This document shows, one piece after another, positions 32,812-38,705 of a stretch of 50,086 nt of DNA (its first letter is position 1; each line of letters opens with the position of its first letter). The notes below the pieces were generated by a model. It did no database searches. It saw only the letters and a list, made by a program, of their open reading frames with translations, and was not told the DNA's origin. The position numbers and the translations under genes were made by a program. Where the stretch lies: assembly GCA_934655875.1 (NCBI GenBank), contig CAKUHB010000019.1, positions 1 to 50,086 on the forward strand, read 5' to 3'. The DNA is from an uncultured Oscillospiraceae bacterium (lineage in GTDB: Bacteria > Bacillota > Clostridia > Oscillospirales > Oscillospiraceae).

Positions 32812-33693
32812 ATGGTAAAGAAGAAGTACAATTTCAAAGAGATTGCAAGGGAAACGGCCATTCTGACCGCGGCGGTGGCGATCATTGCGGCAGCGGTCTA
32901 CTTTTTTCTGGTGCCGAGCCACACATCCGTCAGCAGCATTTCCGGGCTTGGGATCATTCTGTCCAATTTTATTCCGCTTCCGCTGTCTTCGATCACGATG
33001 ATCCTGAATATTCTTCTGCTGCTCATCGGCTTTCTGACCTGCGGGCGGGAATTTGGGGCAAAGACGGTTTTTACGAGCGTGATGCTGCCGCTGTTTCTGG
33101 GGCTGTTTGAGCTTCTGTTCCCGGAGTTTGAATCCCTGACGAGCAGTCAGGAGCTGGACGTGCTCTGCTACATTCTGGTGGTCAGTATCGGCCTGAGCAT
33201 TCTTTTCAACCGCAACGCGTCCTCCGGCGGACTGGATATCGTGGCAAAGATCATGAACAAGTATCTGCGCATGGATCTGGGCAAGGCCATGTCGCTGGCC
33301 GGCATGTGCGTGGCGCTGTCAGCGGCGCTGGTCTATGACAAGAAGACGGTCGTGCTGAGCGTCCTCGGCACGTACTTCAACGGGATCATTCTCGACCATT
33401 TCATTTTCGACAACAACAAAAAGCGCCGTGTCTGCATCATCACGGAGAAGGAGGAAGCGCTGCGCCGCTTTATCATCAGCGAGCTGCACAGCGGCGCGAC
33501 CATCTACGAAGCGATCGGCGCATACAACTTTGAAAAGCACAACGAGATCATCACCATTGTGGATAAAAGCGAATACCAGAAGCTGATGAACTTTATCAAC
33601 CGCGAGGATCCGAAGGCGTTTATCACAGTCTACAATGTGTCGAATATGCAGTATCAGCCGAAGAAGTGGGAAAAACCTGGCGGAAAAGGCTGA
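32812..33693 (+). CDS. YitT family membrane protein (with DUF2179 C-terminal domain)
   Basis: 293 residues. Five or six membrane helices over about 15-190, including the family motif ILFNRNASSGGLDIVAKIM (about 125-143). The C-terminal soluble domain (about 205-280) has RRVCIITEKEEALRRFIISEL and GATIYEAIGAYNFEKHNEI, the DUF2179 pattern. The role of YitT proteins is not known with certainty. GGAGGG precedes the ATG. The upstream gap is short (47 bases), so it may be cotranscribed with the PHP gene. Confidence 0.9.
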   Translation: MVKKKYNFKEIARETAILTAAVAIIAAAVYFFLVPSHTSVSSISGLGIILSNFIPLPLSSITMILNILLLLIGFLTCGREFGAKTVFTSVMLPLFLGLFELLFPEFESLTSSQELDVLCYILVVSIGLSILFNRNASSGGLDIVAKIMNKYLRMDLGKAMSLAGMCVALSAALVYDKKTVVLSVLGTYFNGIILDHFIFDNNKKRRVCIITEKEEALRRFIISELHSGATIYEAIGAYNFEKHNEIITIVDKSEYQKLMNFINREDPKAFITVYNVSNMQYQPKKWEKPGGKG

Positions 33694-33696
33694 CCC

Positions 33697-33765
33697 AAAC
33701 CCTCTCAGTCGCCTGCGGCGACAGCTCTCCCAGAGGGAGAGCCAAGTGGAGCGGTGGCTGAGCAA
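33697..33765. repeat. Interspersed repeat fragment
   Basis: CCCTCTCAGTCGCCTGCGGCGACAGC followed by CTCTCCCAGAGGGAGAGCCAAG. The second half matches the palindrome at 6967-6993. Short palindromic blocks of this type lie between genes elsewhere in the window. Confidence 0.55.
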
Positions 33766-33839
33766 GGCGAAGACGGAGAAGGTAAATGCTGCAGGCCCTC
33801 TCAGCCTAACCCCCTAAATCTTTTTTGGAGGATCTTTCC

Positions 33840-34319
33840 ATGATACAATTGAAAGAAATCACAAACGCGAATATCTGGAAGGTTTGCATGCTGGAGCCGT
33901 TTGACGAGCAGAAGGAGTTCGTAGCGGAAAACATGCAGAGCCTTGCGGAGGCATATGCAACGAGAAACGAGGGCAACAACGTGCTGCCGCTGGCGGTCTA
34001 CCGGGACGAAGATCTGATCGGATTCGTTATGATCGGCAAGGGTACCGTGGGCAATGAAAATGAAAGCGAGCTGATCAAAGAGAATTACTCCCTTTGGCGG
34101 CTGATGCTCGACAAAAAATATCAGGGTCAGGGACTTGGAAAGCAGACCATGGACGCCGTCATGGCACTGATCCGGACTTTCCCCTTCGGCAAGGCAAAAA
34201 AGGTCTGGCTCTCCTATGAGCCAGAAAATGCGCACGCCAGAGAGATTTACAGGAAATACGGGTTCGTGGAAAACGGTGAGATGTGCGACGACGAGATCGT
34301 AGCCGTGTATGAGCTGTAA
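33840..34319 (+). CDS. GNAT family N-acetyltransferase, BltD/diamine acetyltransferase-like
   Basis: 159 residues. The acetyl-CoA loop is LMLDKKYQGQGLGKQTMDAVM (about 90-110) and the last motif is NAHAREIYRKYGFVENGE. The N-terminal FDEQKEFVAENMQSLAEAYAT resembles spermidine/diamine acetyltransferases of the BltD group; amine substrate is inference. GGAGG lies eight bases before the ATG. Its base composition is more AT-rich than the upstream genes and its 3' end is followed by repeat debris and the left edge of the integrated element. Confidence 0.85.
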   Translation: MIQLKEITNANIWKVCMLEPFDEQKEFVAENMQSLAEAYATRNEGNNVLPLAVYRDEDLIGFVMIGKGTVGNENESELIKENYSLWRLMLDKKYQGQGLGKQTMDAVMALIRTFPFGKAKKVWLSYEPENAHAREIYRKYGFVENGEMCDDEIVAVYEL

Positions 34320-34349
34320 GGCCACATCCCACGGCGCGTGATCCCGCTT

Positions 34350-34396
34350 TCTTTTCTCTTACGGGAAAAAAGACAGAGCCGCCGGAGACGCTTCAG
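34350..34396. repeat. Fragment of the 10569-10836 repeat family
   Basis: TCTTTTCTCTTACGGGAAAAAAGACAGAGCCGCCGGAGACGC resembles 10796-10838 (hairpin plus CCGTCGGAGACGC) in the same orientation, with several changes. Confidence 0.5.
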
Positions 34397-34426
34397 GCGA
34401 TCGGCGCTCACAATTCAAACTGTGCA

Positions 34427-34460
34427 AAAGAGCTCGCTGCCGTATGGCAGCGAGCTCTTT
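34427..34460 (-). terminator. Displaced original terminator of the GGGtGRT gene
   Basis: A 15-bp perfect stem AAAGAGCTCGCTGCC / GGCAGCGAGCTCTTT with TTTT on the minus-strand exit. It lies 15 bases beyond the left copy of the att core, exactly where the terminator of the minus-strand GGGtGRT gene would stand before integration. Confidence 0.7.
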
Positions 34461-34474
34461 GAATTGGAAAATGT

Positions 34475-34483
34475 TTACTTCAT
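34475..34483. other. Left attachment core
   Basis: TTACTTCAT, identical to 41847-41855. The next 12 bases inward (TGCTTCTTCGAC) match the GGGtGRT coding end (GGCCTCTTCAAC) except at three third-codon positions. Confidence 0.75.
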
Positions 34484-34519
34484 TGCTTCTTCGACTGACT
34501 CGGTCATCTAGGTTATAAG

Positions 34520-34532
34520 CTAGTGTTTTCAA
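34520..34532. repeat. Left member of a 13-bp terminal inverted pair
   Basis: CTAGTGTTTTCAA, the exact reverse complement of TTGAAAACACTAG at 41817-41829. Probably an arm-type binding site for integrase or excisionase. Confidence 0.6.
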
Positions 34533-34573
34533 GCATTTTTTATATTAAGATGTAGGAACAATATATAAATATA

Positions 34574-34589
34574 CTACATTTACATTCTA
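34574..34589. repeat. Left member of a 16-bp terminal inverted pair
   Basis: CTACATTTACATTCTA, the exact reverse complement of 41714-41729. It overlaps the integrase stop codon. Confidence 0.65.
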
Positions 34590-35828
34590 TTTTATTTTTT
34601 CAATCTCACTTTTTAACCATGCGAGGTCTCGTTGCGTATAGACCTTTTCTGTTACATCGTTTATTTCATGGCCTACAACGCGTTTGATAGCATACTCATC
34701 GACTTTGAATTTCTTTGCCATAGTAATAAATTGCTTTCTCGGATCATGAGCTCTATGATCTGAATTTAAGCTTAGTCGAGTTACGATTTTCATAAAGCGC
34801 TGACGATATTTTTCATAGGTCATCATCAAGCTGCTTCGATGCGTATGGGTGTCGGTACAATTAAAAAGATATTTGCTGTTTAGCTCCTTTGCTTCGTTAT
34901 AATAGCGTTCGACGAGCGGAAAAATCTTAGGATGAATCGGAACGATTCGGTCTGTTCCGGCTGTGGTTTTCATACCTCCCACGATATAATGGTTTTCAAG
35001 ATCGACATTTTTAAGCTCTATCAGTCCCAACTCCTGAGGACGCCATCCAGAATAACACTGGATCAGAACGAGATCAACATAACAATATGAATGGAGATTG
35101 TCCCAGAGCTTTTTCATTTCATCGTCCGTAAACGCGATGTGTCCTCGCTTTGATTCTTCTATGCCCTCAAGAATATCTTCAGATATATCAAAAGTTCGTG
35201 CATAGTTGCGGTCCACAATTTCATACTCCAAAGCATAGTCAAGCATCAGGTTGAACATCGACTTGATGCGTCCTTTTATATTTGGGGTAGTGTGCTTCTC
35301 AACTCCTTTCACAGTGATCGTACCGTTTTCCATACATCCTTTTATGTGTCTGGCTCGAAGATCCTGGACGCGCATTTTGTAGACAGAAGAGCAGTAAGAC
35401 CAACTCGATTTAACAGTTCGTTTACTGGAATCATTCTTTAACGTCGCGAAGTATTCATCAGTCCACCTTTTATATAGATCCTGAACCAGAATAGCGGGGT
35501 CTAAATCGTATGGATTTTTGTTGTACGCTACAAGTGCGGCGTATGCTTCATTGTAAGTCTCAAAGTAAGCCTCAGGCTTCAGCATTTTGCAAATTGGACG
35601 CCCATTATCCTCCTTTCCGATAGTAACCATTGCTCGGAATGGCTTACGGAGGTTACGGCCTTTGATTTCACTGATTTGGCCGAACCCATTTGGTAATCTT
35701 CTTCTCTTGTTGTGTCTAGCCCGCGAGTAAGTCGGTTTTATATTTTTACCCATCGGGCAACCACAATGCGGACAGGCCAGCGCTTTATCGCTGACATTCA
35801 ATTCACATTCTGGACATTGTATAAGCAC
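34587..35828 (-). CDS. int: Tyrosine recombinase/integrase with N-terminal zinc ribbon
   Basis: 413 residues from a GTG start at 35828, which has AAAGGAGG nine bases upstream; an in-frame TTG 11 codons earlier lies upstream of that site. An N-terminal zinc ribbon (C5, C8, C19, C22) is followed by an AP2-like arm-binding domain (about 45-110), a core-binding domain and the catalytic domain. Catalytic residues are R263 (SGWRPQEL), K287 (GGMKT), H361 and R364 (AHDPRK), H387 (VVGHEI) and Y397 (EKVYTQ). All six are present, so the enzyme appears intact. It sits at the left edge with its stop in the 16-bp terminal repeat. Confidence 0.95.
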   Translation of the reverse strand: MLIQCPECELNVSDKALACPHCGCPMGKNIKPTYSRARHNKRRRLPNGFGQISEIKGRNLRKPFRAMVTIGKEDNGRPICKMLKPEAYFETYNEAYAALVAYNKNPYDLDPAILVQDLYKRWTDEYFATLKNDSSKRTVKSSWSYCSSVYKMRVQDLRARHIKGCMENGTITVKGVEKHTTPNIKGRIKSMFNLMLDYALEYEIVDRNYARTFDISEDILEGIEESKRGHIAFTDDEMKKLWDNLHSYCYVDLVLIQCYSGWRPQELGLIELKNVDLENHYIVGGMKTTAGTDRIVPIHPKIFPLVERYYNEAKELNSKYLFNCTDTHTHRSSLMMTYEKYRQRFMKIVTRLSLNSDHRAHDPRKQFITMAKKFKVDEYAIKRVVGHEINDVTEKVYTQRDLAWLKSEIEKIK

Positions 35829-35851
35829 AACTCTGCCCTCCTTTCGGAAAT

Positions 35852-35880
35852 ACGGTATCAAATCGTGCAGGAATTGTCAA
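35852..35880 (-). promoter_or_regulatory. Probable integrase promoter; TTGACA repeated upstream
   Basis: On the minus strand TTGACA (35875-35880), 17-base spacer, TACCGT (35852-35857). A second GTTGACA lies about 23 bases further upstream (near 35896-35902), so the GTTGACA words may also be an operator or Xis-binding pair. Confidence 0.5.
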
Positions 35881-35998
35881 CTCCTACACACAGTTTTTGT
35901 CAACTTCGGGACGCGGGTGACGTTTTTCAATGATACGCTTTCGACTGAGAAGAGCGTGATTGCTTTTCTGAAATCGTATCAGATAGGAGAACGTAACA

Positions 35999-36250
35999 AT
36001 GGAAGAAATGATATTTCCTATGGGATCTGTTCCGGTAAGCGTAGCAGCAAAAGTATACGGAAAAGACGCTTGCTGGGTTCGAGCAGGGATCATCTCCGGG
36101 TGGCTCCCGATCGGCAAAGCAACTCGAAATGGCAAAGAAATCACGAGTCTGGATGAAATGGATTCTCGCCTTGGGCGCATAAACTTCTACATTTCGCCAA
36201 AACTACTTTGGGAGCATACCGGCTATGTGTGGGGAGGCGAGCGTGTATGA
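35999..36250 (+). CDS. Small DNA-binding protein, probable excisionase/regulator
   Basis: 83 residues. PVSVAAKVYGKDACWVRAGIISGWLPIGKATRNGKEIT (about 10-47) looks like a MerR/excisionase-type winged helix: 'xxVAxKxYGKDxxWVRxGI..GWLPIG' followed by a short wing. The second half (INFYISPKLLWEHTGYVW) is conserved-looking. It is the first gene divergent from the integrase, the usual place for Xis or a directionality factor. AGGAG precedes the ATG. It overlaps the next gene by four bases (ATGA). Xis assignment is inference. Confidence 0.7.
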   Translation: MEEMIFPMGSVPVSVAAKVYGKDACWVRAGIISGWLPIGKATRNGKEITSLDEMDSRLGRINFYISPKLLWEHTGYVWGGERV

Positions 36251-36657
36251 GCACACAGATTCGTCCAGAGATTTCGCAGAAGAATCCTTATTGGATTCCA
36301 AAGCATCGCTACTATGAGCTTAAGCATTTTGTGATGCAGTATCCAGCGTGGGTGGCTGCAAGGAAAGGACTTGATTTTCTCCATACACCAAACTATTGTG
36401 TTCGGGTGAGAAAAGATGCTGCAGATCCAACGATGACAGGTGCTGAACTCCGGGCATATTACTCCGACCGAATTGACATGGTAGACAGAGCGAGCTTTGG
36501 CTGTGGCTGCCCGCAGTATGTCCTCAGAGGGATTCTTGACAGTCTGTCGTACGAAAAGCTCCTTCTGAAGTATCCAGCATTCATCCGCTATACAAAGGAA
36601 AAATACTATGAGGCATATCGTAAGTTTTTCTGGTTGCTGAATCAGGAGAGACACTGA
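36247..36657 (+). CDS. Element protein of unknown function (136 aa)
   Basis: 136 residues, cytosolic and rich in Tyr, Arg and Lys. It starts MSTQIRPEISQKNPYWIPKHRYYELKHFVMQYP and contains RASFGCGCPQYVLRGILDSLSYEKLLLKYPAF. The beginning resembles small phage proteins found beside integrases or late regulators, but I do not recognise a named family. GGGAGG lies ten bases before the ATG, which is in an ATGA overlap with the Xis-like gene; its own stop overlaps a tiny downstream frame in the same way. Confidence 0.7.
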   Translation: MSTQIRPEISQKNPYWIPKHRYYELKHFVMQYPAWVAARKGLDFLHTPNYCVRVRKDAADPTMTGAELRAYYSDRIDMVDRASFGCGCPQYVLRGILDSLSYEKLLLKYPAFIRYTKEKYYEAYRKFFWLLNQERH

Positions 36658-36719
36658 TGAGAGTGATCGACATTATGTTGGATTATAATATCGCTATATA
36701 TAAAGAGTCGGAGTCCTAA
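36657..36719 (+). CDS. Possible 20-residue peptide ending in the first hairpin
   Basis: ATG in an ATGA overlap with the previous gene; 20 codons ending -KESES-stop. The last five codons form the 5' arm of hairpin 36710-36736 and the stop lies in its loop, the same layout as the longer genes that follow. The C-terminal E-S-E-S is echoed by N-K-S-E-S and C-V-E-S in the next two hairpin-terminated genes. No function is assigned; it may be only a coupled leader. Confidence 0.4.
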   Translation: MRVIDIMLDYNIAIYKESES

Positions 36720-36736
36720 CAAGGACTCCTTCTTTT
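36710..36736 (+). terminator. Cassette hairpin 1, stop codon in the loop
   Basis: GGAGTCC-TAACA-AGGACTCC then TTCTTTTT. The TAA is the stop of the 20-residue frame. Confidence 0.75.
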
Positions 36737-36741
36737 TCTTT

Positions 36742-36773
36742 CGCGAAAATAACAAATGCCTTTATGAAGGAGG
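36742..36773 (+). repeat. Cassette boundary motif, copy 1
   Basis: CGCGAAA at 36742 and TTATGAAGGAGG at 36762; internal ATG 22 bases after the motif start. Confidence 0.75.
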
Positions 36774-36781
36774 CTGATATT

Positions 36782-36988
36782 ATGTTAACAGCAATTATTG
36801 TATATTTGATTATTGGAGGGATTATTACGTTATATCTATGTAATACTTTGGGTGATATAGTAGAAGATGAGACTTTAGCTATGAAAGTCATCTATTACAC
36901 TTGGATGATCGTAATTGCACCGCCGCTCTTCATATACGGTATTGCGAAGGGTGCATATCAGGAACTAAAAAATAAGTCGGAGTCCTAA
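36782..36988 (+). CDS. Small membrane protein (68 aa)
   Basis: 68 residues with two likely membrane helices (about 1-22, TAIIVYLIIGGIITLYLCN, and 36-54). The tail is YQELKNKSES. The ATG at 36782 has GGAGG eight bases upstream; the in-frame ATG six codons earlier is part of the repeated boundary motif. The stop lies in the loop of hairpin 36979-37006. Function unknown; not a clear holin. Confidence 0.7.
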   Translation: MLTAIIVYLIIGGIITLYLCNTLGDIVEDETLAMKVIYYTWMIVIAPPLFIYGIAKGAYQELKNKSES

Positions 36989-37006
36989 CAAGGACTCCTT
37001 CTTTTT
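36979..37006 (+). terminator. Cassette hairpin 2, stop codon in the loop
   Basis: GGAGTCC-TAACA-AGGACTCC plus TTCTTTTT, nearly identical to hairpin 1. Confidence 0.75.
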
Positions 37007-37101
37007 ATATTTTCCAAACGGAGGTATCGAAATGAGATGGTAAATTAGGATCATAAAAATTCCCGGGTGAGAAATTTCAGAAAACAATTAAGGAGGGTAT
37101 T

Positions 37102-37293
37102 ATGTGGATTTATATTTTAGTCGGAGTTATCTGTAATTTGATCGGTGCTCTGATAATGTGGTTTATGATGAAGCCCCACGAGGAGGGAGCTATCATCATC
37201 GAGAACGGCAATGCATATCTTCAGCTTAATCATGAGCCGGAGAAGTTGGCTGAACACCAGTTCGTGACGTTTATGGTCATATCGCGAAAATAA
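37102..37293 (+). CDS. Small membrane protein (63 aa) running into a boundary motif
   Basis: 63 residues. One N-terminal membrane helix (WIYILVGVICNLIGALIMWFMM) and a soluble tail with IIIENGNAYLQLNHEPEKLAEHQF. AAGGAGGG lies five bases before the ATG. The last codons (S-R-K-stop) are made by the CGCGAAAATAA of the next boundary motif, so the original 3' end may have been cut and joined there. No hairpin follows. Function unknown. Confidence 0.65.
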   Translation: MWIYILVGVICNLIGALIMWFMMKPHEEGAIIIENGNAYLQLNHEPEKLAEHQFVTFMVISRK

Positions 37294-37314
37294 CAACTCG
37301 CTTTATGAAGGAGG
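37283..37314 (+). repeat. Cassette boundary motif, copy 2
   Basis: CGCGAAAATAACAA at 37283, identical to copy 1 over 14 bases; TTATGAAGGAGG at 37303. Internal ATG again at offset 22. Confidence 0.75.
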
Positions 37315-37323
37315 TTGATATTT

Positions 37324-37485
37324 ATGAAACGATATTGTGTTGTTTGGGGCGACTCGGAGATTCGAGCCTATGTGTGTGCTGAATCACCTGATGAAGCAGT
37401 AAATAAGGTTATTCGAGATCTTACTCTTTACAACGGCAGACTTGTTGCACTTAACGCCAAATCAGTCGAATGCGTGGAGTCCTAA
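37324..37485 (+). CDS. Small soluble protein (53 aa)
   Basis: 53 residues, MKRYCVVWGDSEIRAYVCAE then SPDEAVNKVIRDLTLYNGRL and a VES end. The pattern of short beta strands and one helix with 'A-x-SPDEAVNK' resembles small phage proteins of the DpnD/PcfM-like type, which is only a weak likeness. GGAGG precedes the ATG. The stop lies in the loop of hairpin 37476-37503. Confidence 0.65.
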   Translation: MKRYCVVWGDSEIRAYVCAESPDEAVNKVIRDLTLYNGRLVALNAKSVECVES

Positions 37486-37503
37486 CAAGGGCTCCTTCTT
37501 TTT
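37476..37503 (+). terminator. Cassette hairpin 3, stop codon in the loop
   Basis: GGAGTCC-TAACAA-GGGCTCC with one G-U pair, then TTCTTTTT; it runs directly into motif copy 3. Confidence 0.75.
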
Positions 37504-37535
37504 CGCGCCAAACGCAATGCCTATTATGGAACAAT
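37504..37535 (+). repeat. Cassette boundary motif, copy 3 (diverged)
   Basis: CGCGCCAAACGCAATGCCTA then TTATGGAACAAT. The CGCG start and the ATG at offset 22 are kept although the GGAGG part is replaced; the next gene uses its own AAAGGAG further on. Confidence 0.6.
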
Positions 37536-37557
37536 TAACATTGAAAGGAGTTTTATG

Positions 37558-37875
37558 ATGAACGAAAAGACATTAGAAGAACAACTGGAGGAGGAATTGA
37601 AGGATCAGTTGACTGATATTTCAATGCTGCATACCGGTAATCCTGAAAAAACAGAAGCAATTAAAGCGTTCGCAGTGCTGTATGATAAGCGACAGGACAC
37701 GATCAAACTGAAGGCTGAAGCCGAAGAAGCAAAGGTCAAGAAGAAGGATCGCGTCGTGGATCATATCATCAACGGCGTTGGGACGGTATTGCCGGTTCTG
37801 GCTACAGGATTTATATTTGTGTGTATGGTGGCGATTCCACTATTCTTTGCAAAAAGAAATTACATCTATGTATGA
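37558..37875 (+). CDS. Small tail-helix membrane protein (105 aa)
   Basis: 105 residues. A highly charged, helical N-terminal part (EKTLEEQLEEELKDQLTD; KRQDTIKLKAEAEEAKVKKKD) is followed by one C-terminal membrane helix (about 78-97, TVLPVLATGFIFVCMVAIPLFF). This architecture is common in small phage proteins of Firmicutes. AAAGGAG lies seven bases before the ATG at 37558; an ATG one codon earlier is closer to the site. The hairpin begins just after the stop. Confidence 0.7.
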   Translation: MNEKTLEEQLEEELKDQLTDISMLHTGNPEKTEAIKAFAVLYDKRQDTIKLKAEAEEAKVKKKDRVVDHIINGVGTVLPVLATGFIFVCMVAIPLFFAKRNYIYV

Positions 37876-37876
37876 G

Positions 37877-37902
37877 AGAGTCCACATGGACTCTTTCTTT
37901 TT
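37877..37902 (+). terminator. Cassette hairpin 4
   Basis: AGAGTCC-ACAT-GGACTCT then TTCTTTTT. Here the stop codon precedes the stem by one base. Confidence 0.75.
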
Positions 37903-37903
37903 G

Positions 37904-37935
37904 CGCGAAATTTACATCTGCTCTAATGGAAATAA
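37904..37935 (+). repeat. Cassette boundary motif, copy 4
   Basis: CGCGAAATTTACA at 37904, ATG at 37926 (offset 22), followed by GAAATAATAAC in place of AAGGAGG. Confidence 0.65.
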
Positions 37936-37959
37936 TAACAAAATAAAGGAGATATTATT

Positions 37960-38133
37960 ATGAAATTCTGGAACAAGACTTATAGTGAATTGACCGTTAA
38001 GGAACTTACGATCTGGGCTGTTGCTCTGAGCGCGATTGCCGGTGCAATCTCGTATATTAGCATTGCCACAGACTGGTTCGAAACGGCTGCTGAAAAGATC
38101 ACTGGAATCTGGAATAAGGTCTTCCACAAGTGA
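37960..38133 (+). CDS. Small membrane protein (57 aa)
   Basis: 57 residues, MKFWNKTYSELTVKELTIWA then a membrane helix around VALSAIAGAISYISIATDWF and a basic tail. AAGGAG precedes the ATG at a spacing of ten. A hairpin follows the stop. Size and shape fit phage-type single-helix proteins; no named family is recognised. Confidence 0.65.
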   Translation: MKFWNKTYSELTVKELTIWAVALSAIAGAISYISIATDWFETAAEKITGIWNKVFHK

Positions 38134-38142
38134 TTTCCAATG

Positions 38143-38176
38143 AGAGAGGTCCGACACGGACTTCTCTCTTTTTCTT
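38143..38176 (+). terminator. Cassette hairpin 5
   Basis: AGAGAGGTCC-GACAC-GGACTTCTCT (ten pairs with one G-U) then CTTTTTCTTT, running directly into motif copy 5. Confidence 0.75.
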
Positions 38177-38177
38177 T

Positions 38178-38209
38178 CGCGAAGTCTGCAAGTTGTATTA
38201 TGAAGGAGG
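38178..38209 (+). repeat. Cassette boundary motif, copy 5
   Basis: CGCGAAG at 38178 and TTATGAAGGAGG at 38198, ATG at offset 22. Confidence 0.75.
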
Positions 38210-38217
38210 GTTATATT

Positions 38218-38391
38218 ATGACTTGGAAACAAATTGAAGCAAGCCGTGAAGCTCGTCTATGGATCGGGCAGGTTATCGTTCCGGCAGTTGTCGGAATTAT
38301 GGCTGTCTCACCGGAGGTAAGACAAACGGTAAAAAACAAATGCGTGCAGGTCAAGAATACGATTCGCCGCAAACTGGAGAAGAGGGGCTAA
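38218..38391 (+). CDS. Small protein with one hydrophobic helix (57 aa)
   Basis: 57 residues, MTWKQIEASREARLWIGQVI then a hydrophobic stretch VPAVVGIMAVSP and a basic tail ending LEKRG. GGAGG is eight bases before the ATG; the in-frame ATG six codons earlier belongs to the boundary motif. The stop TAA lies in the loop of hairpin 38381-38407. Function unknown. Confidence 0.65.
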   Translation: MTWKQIEASREARLWIGQVIVPAVVGIMAVSPEVRQTVKNKCVQVKNTIRRKLEKRG

Positions 38392-38407
38392 TCCCCTCTT
38401 TTTGTTT
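38381..38407 (+). terminator. Cassette hairpin 6, stop codon in the loop
   Basis: AGAGGGG-CTAAT-CCCCTCT then TTTTG. The stem sequence differs from hairpins 1-3 but the position of the stop in the loop is the same. Confidence 0.75.
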
Positions 38408-38440
38408 TATCTTGAATCAAATTCAAAAGGAGAATGAATT

Positions 38441-38572
38441 ATGTACAGCAACCACCCCGAAATTCTTGAAGATGGCACGAAATACTATCCGCCGATCGAC
38501 AGCTGTGCTTATGACGAGCATGAACTCGATATGTATTTCATTGACGATAATTACGGAAAAGACGAAGATTAA
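38441..38572 (+). CDS. Small acidic protein (43 aa)
   Basis: 43 residues, MYSNHPEILEDGTKYYPPID then SCAYDEHELDMYFIDDNYGK and DED. Very acidic, no membrane helix. AAAGGAG precedes the ATG. Its stop is two bases before the next boundary motif. It is too short for a family call; the good start signal and packing support it as a gene. Confidence 0.55.
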   Translation: MYSNHPEILEDGTKYYPPIDSCAYDEHELDMYFIDDNYGKDED

Positions 38573-38604
38573 CGCGAAATTTACAAGTCGTATTATGAAG
38601 AGAC
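38573..38604 (+). repeat. Cassette boundary motif, copy 6 (in front of the tRNA-like gene)
   Basis: CGCGAAATTTACAA at 38573 and TTATGAAG at 38593; ATG at offset 22. The GGAGG part is replaced by the start of the tRNA-like sequence at 38601. Confidence 0.7.
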
Positions 38605-38671
38605 TGTTAGCTCAAATGGTGGAGCGCAAGATGAAAATCTTGAGGTTGCTGGTTCGAGTCCAGCACAGTCT
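38601..38671 (+). tRNA. tRNA-like gene, Phe(GAA)-like, six-base anticodon loop
   Basis: Perfect 7-bp acceptor stem AGACTGT / ACAGTCT, D-arm GCTC-AAATGGTG-GAGC, anticodon arm CAAGA-TGAAAA-TCTTG, variable loop AGGTT, T-arm GCTGG-TTCGAGT-CCAGC. The anticodon loop has six bases instead of seven; the T then GAA then A would read phenylalanine. CCA is not encoded. The acceptor stem is extended outward by GAAG/CTTC to 11 bp and followed by TTTATATTTTT. It may be a functional tRNA, a decayed one or a tRNA mimic. Confidence 0.65.
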
Positions 38672-38705
38672 CTTCTTTATATTTTTCTGAAAGGAAGTAT
38701 CAATC

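Noticed and set aside
36710..38407. CRISPR array made of the repeated GGAGTCC hairpins
   Set aside because: The repeats are short palindromes separated by coding genes of unequal length; no regular spacer structure and no cas genes are present.
38595..38690. A 31-codon frame through the tRNA-like gene (ATG at 38595)
   Set aside because: No ribosome site precedes it and the sequence is fully explained by the tRNA cloverleaf.
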